Of a stretch of 64,000 nucleotides of DNA, positions 56,863 through 64,000 are shown one piece after another (within the stretch, counting starts at the first letter, position 1; each line of letters begins with the position of its first letter). A program made the position numbers and the translations under genes. Origin of the DNA: Microcyclospora pomicola (taxonomy: Eukaryota; Ascomycota; Dothideomycetes; Capnodiales); NCBI GenBank assembly GCA_002786065.1, contig NHNY01000006.1, positions 372,001 through 436,000 on the forward strand, written 5' to 3'. The notes under the pieces were generated by a model. The model saw nothing but the letters and a program-made list of their open reading frames with translations. It ran no database searches and was not told the DNA's origin.

Positions 56863-57715
56863 ACGAAGCTGTTTCTCTCTCTTGCTCTGACCACTGCTAT
56901 CGCTTCGGCCGCCGCTGTGGTATCTTCCCAGACCTTCACCGACAGTGTAAGTACAAAGATCGGATCGAGGTTTAGACATTGGTAATGACAGAACAGTATG
57001 ATACCCTAGGTCAAGGCATCGCGGTTGGAGTCTCACAGATCGGGACATACCACGGCCTTGTGTACAGTGGATTGTAAGTGGGACCTACATAGCTGTCCGC
57101 GTGACTTCTGCTTCTCGGTACATCTGGAATAAGTACCCAGGCATAGCTGGGACCCCATTGTGTCGACAATACTGATTGACAGCGATGGCTATACAAGTAA
57201 TCGCTGACCAGAGTCCTCCCAGGGCCGTTTCGACCCAAGGAACCGGCTTGATCTTCCATTCACCTTCGAACGCAGCCATAGCGGTCACACCATTGACTGC
57301 CGCCGTTGGCAACCCAGGCATGATCTCCACCGGTCCGGGGTTGAAAAGCTTCGACTTGAAGTCATTCTACTTCGGCTGTAAAGCCGCCAATGTACAAGGT
57401 GCAGTGGGTATCGCAAGTAGCTGCGGCATTTCTGTAACCGGCGTGCGTGCGTCAAACGGCAAGACGGTAGGCTCAGTGGCCTTCAACTACGCTGTCGGGG
57501 TGAGATGTAGCTCTTCTTGCGGAGTGATGTGCCAATGGATGGCGAAGTGTCTCCTGGCTGACGAAACACAGAATAATCCTCTGGCGTCGCCCATGCGCCT
57601 GGCCGACTTGTCTAAAAACGCTGACTTTCAAGGTCTGAGGAGCGTGACCATCACTACCATCACCCCTCTTACACTACTCTTGATCGACGACTTGGTCCAC
57701 GTAAACCACAAGTAA
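56863..57715 (+). CDS. Small secreted protein; ACG at the expected start position
   Basis: Four exons: 56863-56946, 56997-57073, 57223-57499, 57572-57715, about 193 residues. Splicing joins a signal-peptide-like start (KLFLSLALTTAIASAAA) to YDTLGQGIAVG, then GLVYSG to LAVSTQG, then FNYAVG to NNPLASPM. The form with a GxYxGLxY segment, two cysteines in FYFGC and ASSCG, and a C-terminal LLLIDDLVHVN is one I recognise from unnamed secreted proteins of ascomycetes. The second intron is 149 bases; its acceptor ctcccag lies 11 bases after a CTGAC, and the nearer acceptor at 57182 gives a stop. There is no ATG in frame between the upstream stop and the signal peptide: the expected Met codon is ACG (56863-56865). 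Either translation starts at ACG, there is an unseen upstream exon, or the start is lost. Confidence 0.6.
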
Positions 57716-58257
57716 AGAGGCTGTGGAAGTTGCCAGGCTAGGCGAGCTAGCAAAAATGACCTTTTCCGAACATGTGCGGACAGTCCCTTCCGAAGACGAT
57801 GGAATCAAGACACGCTGTAGTCCGTTACCATGTAGTATCAGACTAGACGAAACTAAACCTGAACGATTTTGTCTGAATCTGGATCTGTGCGTAGACAATT
57901 ATGGCCAACATACATGAATGGTAAATCGTTGAAAGATTGCTCAAGTATTACATGATTTGTGTACCGAGGTCCGTAGTTCAACCTGGCACAAGCACTTCTT
58001 TTTGAGACATATAGTTCTCGCGAATTGGTCACAGTAGCGTGGCTCGGCAAGGGAACAGGAATGCATCATTGACTCTGCATCCTAGAACATTGCTCGAAGG
58101 ACATATATACCTGTATCTTTCAACTGCTGTCGAGACCCATACGACCCAATGAGTGAGCGGACACTGCCGCCGCTAGTATTCTAGAGTCGCGTCGCGCTCG
58201 AATGACATTATTGCTTCCGGGTACTTGCAACTCACCATATCGACCTCACATTCCACT
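57716..58257. other. Intergenic region before CTNNBL1
   Basis: About 540 bases with no supported gene; presumably the 3' end of the secreted-protein gene and the CTNNBL1 promoter. Confidence 0.45.
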
Positions 58258-59991
58258 ATGACCAGCGTGGACGATCTTTTCAAAAAGCCTGGCCTTCCAT
58301 CGGGGTCTTTTAAGCGTAAGTTCGAGGCACCAGATGCCGAACAAGCTTACAAAGCCGCGAAATTGTCCAACGGCTCTTCTCCCAATCGCAATGGTGCCAA
58401 TGTAGAGGATGATCTCGAAGAGGACGACCTCGAAGCTGGCCCAGAGCTACCACCCGATGATGATGGCGATGATGAAGAAGGTCGTTTCTTTGGAGGAGGC
58501 GTGACAACGGGCACAGCAGAAGCACTCGATTACCTGGACCAGCAAGACGGGGAGAGCTATAGCGAGGAGCATATCGATGCTGCGTGGCTGAGGCGGTTGA
58601 CGACTAGTTTTGAAAAGAAAGTGAGCCGGAATGCGGAATTGCGTGCAAGATACGATGGGGAGCCGCAAAAGTTTATGCAGTCAGAAGCGGATCTAGATGC
58701 TGAAGTCAAGAGCTGGAGTTTGCTGAGCGAGCATACCGAACTCTATGCAACATTTGCGGAGTCTGAGGCAGTGGGACTGCTGGTGAATTTATTGGCGCAT
58801 GAAAACACGGATATTGCGATCGGTACGATAGAAATAATTTCAGAGCTATTGGACGACGATGCCGGTGCTGAGCCTGAGGAATGGGATGCTTTAGTGACCT
58901 CTCTCTTGGATGCGGACCTTATGGAGCTTCTTATGAGCAACTTGGCACGGCTGGACGAAGATAACGAGAGCGATCGCAATGGCGTATATCATAGTCTAGC
59001 AGTACTGGAGAATCTCGGAAGTCAGCAAGCGACAGCGGAAAGAGTCGGGCAGCAGAATGTGCTTCTTTGGCTATGCAATCGAGTCGCAAAGGCGGAGAGA
59101 CCACTTGGTCAGAACAAACAATACGCTGCAGAGGTGCTACAAGTACTCCTACAATCTTCATCCACATTACGAAAAAGATTAGCCCTGGACTTGGACCTGG
59201 ATGGTGTAGATCTCTTCCTCCAAGCACTATCGGCATATCGCAAGCGCGACCCGCCCAAGGATAGCCACGAAGAAGAATATGCCGAGAATCTCTTCGATGC
59301 CCTGACCTGTGTCGTCGATGAACCCGAGGGGAAACTCAAATTCCTAGAAGCGGAGGGGGTAGAGCTCTGCCTTCTTATGCTGAAAGAAGGTAGCATGAGC
59401 AAAGCTCGAGCTCTTCGCCTTCTGGACCATGCAGCCGCAGGCCAGGCCGTGGAAGCCGCCAATGTTTGTGGGAAAGTTGTTGATGCCGCAGGCTTGAAAG
59501 TCATCTTTAGCATATTTGTGAAGAAATCCGACAACACAAGTGTGGAACATCTGCTTGGACTGTTCTCCTCTCTTCTACGGCTACTGCCTGGTCAATCTGC
59601 TGCCCGCATCAGGCTACTCGCCAAGTTCACCGAGAAGAACTTCGAAAAGCTCGCCAAGCTGATCGCGCTACGCTCGGAGTATATGCAAAAAGTCGCAGCT
59701 GTGGATCAGCAGCTCAAGCTGGAGCGATCCACTCTGGATGATGAGCAATTAGAGGAACGAGCCGATGAGTTCTTCTCAAGACGGCTCGACGCTGGGCTAT
59801 TCTGCCAGCAGATGATTGACACAATACTAGCCTGGCTTGTTGCTGAAGACCCTACTGCGCGAACTCGAGTGTTACAAGCTGTGAGCTCAGATGAGATCAA
59901 AGCAAGTCTGCAGCAACAGCTCGATGGATTGGACACTGGTTCTGACAATGACACGAAGGAGATGTTGAGCACTCTTGTCGAACTTCTATAA
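58258..59991 (+). CDS. CTNNBL1: Beta-catenin-like protein 1 (CTNNBL1), spliceosome-associated
   Basis: Intronless, 577 residues from the ATG at 58258 (MTSVDDLFKKPGLPSGSFKRKFE); the upstream open frame from 58225 would add 11 residues that lack features. CTNNBL1 is an armadillo-repeat protein that associates with the Prp19/CDC5L complex in the nucleus and recognises nuclear localisation signals. An acidic stretch (DDLEEDDLEAGPELPPDDDG) precedes the conserved IDAAWLRRLTTSFEKK segment and the helical repeats (TELYATFAESEAVGLLVNLL and onwards). The family's conserved C-terminal parts are present: GVELCLLMLKEG, SKARALRLLDHA, LLRLLPG, RIRLLAKFTEKNFEK and ADEFFSRRLDAGLFCQQ. Length is the usual one. 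The CEF1/CDC5 gene lies 1.5 kb downstream on the same strand. Confidence 0.93.
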   Translation: MTSVDDLFKKPGLPSGSFKRKFEAPDAEQAYKAAKLSNGSSPNRNGANVEDDLEEDDLEAGPELPPDDDGDDEEGRFFGGGVTTGTAEALDYLDQQDGESYSEEHIDAAWLRRLTTSFEKKVSRNAELRARYDGEPQKFMQSEADLDAEVKSWSLLSEHTELYATFAESEAVGLLVNLLAHENTDIAIGTIEIISELLDDDAGAEPEEWDALVTSLLDADLMELLMSNLARLDEDNESDRNGVYHSLAVLENLGSQQATAERVGQQNVLLWLCNRVAKAERPLGQNKQYAAEVLQVLLQSSSTLRKRLALDLDLDGVDLFLQALSAYRKRDPPKDSHEEEYAENLFDALTCVVDEPEGKLKFLEAEGVELCLLMLKEGSMSKARALRLLDHAAAGQAVEAANVCGKVVDAAGLKVIFSIFVKKSDNTSVEHLLGLFSSLLRLLPGQSAARIRLLAKFTEKNFEKLAKLIALRSEYMQKVAAVDQQLKLERSTLDDEQLEERADEFFSRRLDAGLFCQQMIDTILAWLVAEDPTARTRVLQAVSSDEIKASLQQQLDGLDTGSDNDTKEMLSTLVELL

Positions 59992-60474
59992 CATCGTAGG
60001 TCTGCAACAGCTCCCGTCGTCCTTCGACTTTCAGTGTGGCCAAACCCAGACGCCTCTTGCCTCATTGACCCGTTCTGTAGTCGTGCTCGTGAGACATCCA
60101 AGATCTCTGTTCCTTTGGTCCGTGACGCACATTGCTCGCGGCATCCATGCAGCGCAGATCTGAAATCGCATCTGCCTTGCCTCCTTCGACTCCGCCGGAA
60201 GTCTGAGCATTCTTTGCGAACCACAACATTGCAACCCACTTCTGAGCGTGTATAGCCAAGCTTGAGTTGTTCAGAAGAAAAAGCTGCTGTCGATCATTCT
60301 AGGACCAGTATCTTTAGACCGTTGCCATTCTCGCATTGACGGTGTGCAACGCGGGTTCGAGCCTCCACTGTAGCATACTGCGATGCGGAACTTAGATCCT
60401 CGGGCTGTCCATAGATAACCCAGACTAAAGCCTTGAGAACGATGGCGGATATTGGATATAGACATATGTATCTG
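59992..60474. other. Convergent intergenic region
   Basis: About 480 bases between two convergent stops. A B-box-like ggttcgagcc occurs at 60353, but no tRNA fold can be drawn around it. Confidence 0.4.
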
Positions 60475-60877
60475 TCATATGTACCTTGAATATTATTAGC
60501 ACAGAAACCATCAATATCTAGCAACAGAGTAGAACAACTCACCGGAACATGTTGTTCTTGACACTTCGTTTCATAGACACTGGCTTGCCGTCCTCATACT
60601 CTATGCCAGAATCCCCTCCATCCCCGGAAAGGCCAGACATCTTCTGGCGGAGCTCCTCGTCCATTTGCGCCACCGTCTTCGTTGATTGTCGTGTCGATGC
60701 GATCTTCACTGCATCGTCAAGTGCAGCCCTTTCTGGATCATTGAGCTTCTCATGTTTTTTATCAACTGCTTGAGCTTTATCGTTTGTGATAGTAGATGCC
60801 AATCGAGGACCGGACAGTGGTGCTGCGACTCTCCGCAATGCATGCGCAGCGATTCTAGGTTTCAATGCATTCATCAT
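60475..60877 (-). CDS. Small predicted mitochondrial protein, unknown function
   Basis: Two exons: 60877-60543 and 60484-60475, 114 residues. The last exon is only ten bases: the 58-base intron (GTGAGT...TTCAAG) turns MFR followed by a stop into MFRYI followed by a stop. The N-terminus (MMNALKPRIAAHALRRVAAP) is basic and amphipathic, like a mitochondrial presequence. Next come a charged helix (DKKHEKLNDPERAALDDAV) and DEELRQKMSGLSGDGGDSG, then a segment like EYEDGKPVSMKRSVKNNMF that I believe is conserved in fungi. I do not recognise a named family. It is head-to-head with CEF1. Confidence 0.7.
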
Positions 60878-61488
60878 CGTACAACCATAGACGATCTTTT
60901 GATCCCCGAAACACTCATGTAGACCAAGTATGTCTAACGACTGCTCAGCAATTATTGACTACCTTATTGATACGACAACGATGGGACACACCTACCGCAT
61001 AGAACATGGAGTGAAGTTATTGCTGCCGTTGCCGTCACAATGACCTATAGTTTGAGGTGTGGCGCAGGTGTGGCGGCAGCAACTCGCGTGCCTTTTGCAT
61101 ACATGCCCGGGTCTATCCTTCCGGAGCCTCACTGCTGCATGTCGCGGTTAAATCTTTGGAGCACATCCACATACATGTTCACGGAACTTTTCGATCTCAT
61201 CTTCCCGCCTTGCATTTCTATATTGGCTGTATGAGAGGTTACTCTTTTCTCTCGCCTCTGCGCAAGTTTTGTCATTGATCGGTCGACTTCCCAGGTGCTA
61301 CTGCGCATCACTTGCAACACTCTCACTTCTTCGCTTCAGACCTCGCAATCGCGCCATCATCCTCGACTTTCTGCCAGAGTGGATCGGTCTTGATGTTCTT
61401 CATCTGCTCGACAGCCTCTCCCCAATACACGCCATAATCGCGTCAACGCGCGCGCAACGCAAAACGAAATCAGCCAAGATCGGACACC
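60878..61488. promoter_or_regulatory. Shared promoter region of the small mitochondrial gene and CEF1
   Basis: About 610 bases between two divergent starts. A CCAAT on the plus strand lies at 61422-61426. No other element was recognised. Confidence 0.4.
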
Positions 61489-63816
61489 ATGCCTGTGGTC
61501 AAGGGAGGTGTGTGGACGAACATCGAGGATGAGATCCTGAAAGCTGCAGTGTCCAAATATGGACTCAATCAGTGGGCCCGCGTCTCGTCCCTGCTTGCGC
61601 GCAAGACAGCCAAGCAATGCAAAGCAAGATGGGCAGAGTGGCTGGATCCGGGCATTCGCAAGATCGAATGGAGTCGAGAAGAGGATGAGAAGTTGCTGCA
61701 TTTGGCCAAGTTGATGCCGACGCAATGGCGGACAATTGCGCCCATCGTGGGAAGGACGGCCACACAATGCTTGGAGCGATATCAAAAGTTGCTGGATGAA
61801 GCTGAAGCTCGGGAAAATGCTGGGGAGCTGGGCTTGGGTGGCCCTGATGGAGGAGAAGCGTCGGCGCCAAGTGCGGACGATGTACGGCGATTGCGACCTG
61901 GTGAACTAGATCCTGACCCGGAATCAAAACCCGCAAGACCCGACACGATCGATCTGGATGAGGACGAGAAAGAGATGCTTTCGGAGGCTCGTGCACGTCT
62001 GGCGAACACACAGGGCAAGAAAGCGAAACGCAAGGCAAGAGAGCGGCAACTTGAGGAAAGTAGACGTTTGGCTGTGTTGCAAAAGAGAAGAGAGCTGAAG
62101 AATGCTGGGATTAACATCAAAGTCATTACGAAGAAGAAGGGTCAGATGGACTATAATGCCGACATTCCATTCGAGAAGGCTCCTGCAGCAGGCTTTTACG
62201 ATACACAGGATGAGTTAGCCCGGAACGAGTATCAGCGGGAAATGTTTGATCCAAGAAAACAACAGCTCGCCAATAAGCGTAAGGGGGATGCACAGGATGA
62301 TGACCAGCAAACCACCAAACGGAGGAAGAACGATAAGGATAGTGGTGCGGCAGCTTTCGCCGCTGCTGCTAAAGCTGGCCAGATTCAGCGCATTCGAGAA
62401 GCTGAACAAAGCAGTAAACGCCGCAGTCTGACATTACCGGCGCCACAGGTCAGTGAAGGCGAGTTGGAGGACATTGTTAAGATGGGCCTGTCTGGTGATC
62501 GTGCCAGTCAATCGGCAGATCTGAGCGAGAACTACGGCACTCGAGGTTTGGTCGGGAATTATGCGAACACTATCGGTGCGACGCCCATCCGGACTCCTCG
62601 CGCTCCCCAGGAAGAGGACAGAATATCGAATGAGCTTCGTGATGCAAGGGCGAGAACTTCAACACAGTCCGCACTACTGGGCGGCGAGAACACACCAATG
62701 GCTGACGAAACCTCGACCACTGGATATGGCGGTATGGCGCCGTCAAAGCAAGCAATGTATACACCCAACCCCTTGGCAACGCCATTAAGACAAGCAGGTG
62801 GGCCTCAGCAATCTGTGACTTCTGCTACACCGCTGCGCACGCCAAGAGACAGCTTCAAGCTCAATGCAGAAGACAGTTCGGTTCAGCTATTACAACAAAC
62901 CCCTCGCGACATTCGTCTTCGGGAGCAGACGATGCGCTCGGACATACGATCAAAACTTGCGAGTCTTCCTAAACCGAAAGAGGTGGAGTGGGAGCTTGAG
63001 CTCCCTGAGGAGCGTCGTGAAGATGATGTCGGGCTGGACCAGCTTAATGGAGAAGATGCAGCAGTTCGTGACAAGCGTAATGCTGACATTGCTCATGCTG
63101 CAGCAGTCGCGGACTTCAAGCGTCAAACGTCAGTCATACAGAAAAACTTGCCGAGGCCAAAGGTCGTTGACTTTAACGCTATGATGAAGAATAGCAGCAC
63201 CATCAATGACCCGATCATGCGCAGTATCGCCGAGGAGATGGCTCGACTTATGGCCAATGATTCCGTGAAATACGGCAGTAAGAAAGGCAGTGGTACTGTT
63301 CAGCCTCTGCAATCTTTCCAGGATCAAGCACTTCAAACAGCTCAAATGGAGATCATCCTTGAGATGGGTCAAGATGACAGGAGAAGCCTATTTTCGGATG
63401 CCTTTTCTCGCGAGTGGGACAAGGCACACGCCGGGACCGTTCTTCCTGGCCTTGCTGGATACGCCGAGGATGAAATTGACGAGCATCAAATATTGACGGA
63501 AGCTTTCGACACTCTGCAGGACTCAATGACTGCTTCCGCAGGAAAATCTGCTGTTCTGGAGAAGAAGCTTGCCAAAGTTCACGGCGGATATGCTGAGCGA
63601 CAGAAGAAACTCAAGGCCAAGATTCTGGAAGCTGCTGGTCATTTGGAGAAGACCAGGCTGGATTTTGAGACTGACAGATTTAAATTGGCTGCGGAAGAAG
63701 CTGGAATATCCGAGAGATTGGAGCGAGGTCGGGAAGAGGTTGCGTTTGTGGCTAAACGGGAGAGAGAGGCTCAAGAGCTGTACAGAGAGCGGATGATGGA
63801 GTTCGAGAGCTTGTAA
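61489..63816 (+). CDS. CEF1: Pre-mRNA-splicing factor CEF1/CDC5
   Basis: Intronless, 775 residues (ATG at 61489). CDC5/Cef1 is a core member of the Prp19 (NineTeen) complex and is required for spliceosome activation. Two Myb repeats fill the first 105 residues: [20 protein letters not shown] with [20 protein letters not shown], and [19 protein letters not shown] with [20 protein letters not shown] basic region with likely nuclear signals follows ([28 protein letters not shown]). Conserved central motifs include [12 protein letters not shown] and a short TP-repeat region ([17 protein letters not shown]). The helical C-terminus starts near [16 protein letters not shown] and ends with a long coiled coil ([20 protein letters not shown] type, here [18 protein letters not shown]). 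The length is typical. Confidence 0.95.
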   Translation: MPVVKGGVWTNIEDEILKAAVSKYGLNQWARVSSLLARKTAKQCKARWAEWLDPGIRKIEWSREEDEKLLHLAKLMPTQWRTIAPIVGRTATQCLERYQKLLDEAEARENAGELGLGGPDGGEASAPSADDVRRLRPGELDPDPESKPARPDTIDLDEDEKEMLSEARARLANTQGKKAKRKARERQLEESRRLAVLQKRRELKNAGINIKVITKKKGQMDYNADIPFEKAPAAGFYDTQDELARNEYQREMFDPRKQQLANKRKGDAQDDDQQTTKRRKNDKDSGAAAFAAAAKAGQIQRIREAEQSSKRRSLTLPAPQVSEGELEDIVKMGLSGDRASQSADLSENYGTRGLVGNYANTIGATPIRTPRAPQEEDRISNELRDARARTSTQSALLGGENTPMADETSTTGYGGMAPSKQAMYTPNPLATPLRQAGGPQQSVTSATPLRTPRDSFKLNAEDSSVQLLQQTPRDIRLREQTMRSDIRSKLASLPKPKEVEWELELPEERREDDVGLDQLNGEDAAVRDKRNADIAHAAAVADFKRQTSVIQKNLPRPKVVDFNAMMKNSSTINDPIMRSIAEEMARLMANDSVKYGSKKGSGTVQPLQSFQDQALQTAQMEIILEMGQDDRRSLFSDAFSREWDKAHAGTVLPGLAGYAEDEIDEHQILTEAFDTLQDSMTASAGKSAVLEKKLAKVHGGYAERQKKLKAKILEAAGHLEKTRLDFETDRFKLAAEEAGISERLERGREEVAFVAKREREAQELYRERMMEFESL

Positions 63817-64000
63817 TTGCCATGTATGATCAGCAGCACTTGAGCAACAACTCAGACAGTGAGCGGCCAAGCCTAGAGTTACAGTTCCCCTTACTTTACA
63901 TGAACCCAGCGAAATCGTTGTCAAACGTATTTCGTAGGCCATTGTGCACCTATGATCGACTCTTGTAGCTGCAATTAAAGCTTCAGGGAGACTGACGAGC
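63817..64000. other. Window end, downstream of CEF1
   Basis: The last 184 bases follow the CEF1 stop and show no coding feature. They probably hold its 3' untranslated region. Confidence 0.4.

Noticed and set aside
60340-60375. tRNA B-box-like ggttcgagcc
   Set aside because: No T-arm pairing or cloverleaf can be drawn around it.

Overview
The window is nuclear DNA from a filamentous ascomycete. Its genes are split by short introns (mostly 48-72 bases) with GT...CTGAC...AG signals, and the gene set is fungal: a hybrid histidine kinase, a fused CPSase-ATCase, a Zn2Cys6 regulator, exocyst EXO84, TFIID/SAGA TAF10 and an ATP25-type protein. The small secreted proteins and gene content suggest a Dothideomycete, possibly Mycosphaerellales; this placement is inference. 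No bacterial operon, CRISPR array, rRNA or convincing tRNA was seen.

Layout. Left part (1-17,431): hybrid histidine kinase (+), the pyrimidine gene URA2/pyrABCN (+), then on the minus strand a kinase-like/PHD-finger fusion, an SRPBCC protein, a membrane-anchored GILT-like protein and a small unknown gene. Middle (17,432-26,086): about 8.65 kb with no gene or mobile element I can support, holding a triplet repeat and a 20-base periodic TTCGAA array. It is followed by a secreted Bys1-like protein, a Zn2Cys6 regulator and an unknown protein. Right part (32,787-63,816): a compact housekeeping block with a large fungal-type protein, mitoribosomal uS19m, MRE11, TAF10, mitoribosomal uS5m, ATP25-like, BUB3, GPN2, TOM20, EXO84, an SNG1-like membrane protein, a small secreted protein, CTNNBL1, a small mitochondrial protein and CEF1/CDC5.

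How the genes relate. Genes for mitochondrial proteins are repeatedly head-to-head with a neighbour: uS19m/MRE11, uS5m/ATP25, TOM20/EXO84 and the small mitochondrial protein/CEF1. CTNNBL1 and CEF1, whose human homologues bind each other in the spliceosome, lie 1.5 kb apart.

Main points for a second look: URA2 appears to lack the whole DHOase-like domain normally found in fungal CPSase-ATCase; the ATP25-like protein has only the RsfS half; a kinase-like domain is fused to an ING-type PHD finger; GPN2 needs a GC-AG intron; uS19m has a 16-base internal exon; a secreted-protein gene has ACG where its start ATG is expected; and the Zn2Cys6 gene has an uncertain middle intron. Exon boundaries were worked out by eye from splice signals, reading frame and remembered family motifs, not by alignment. 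No previously undescribed multi-gene system is evident.
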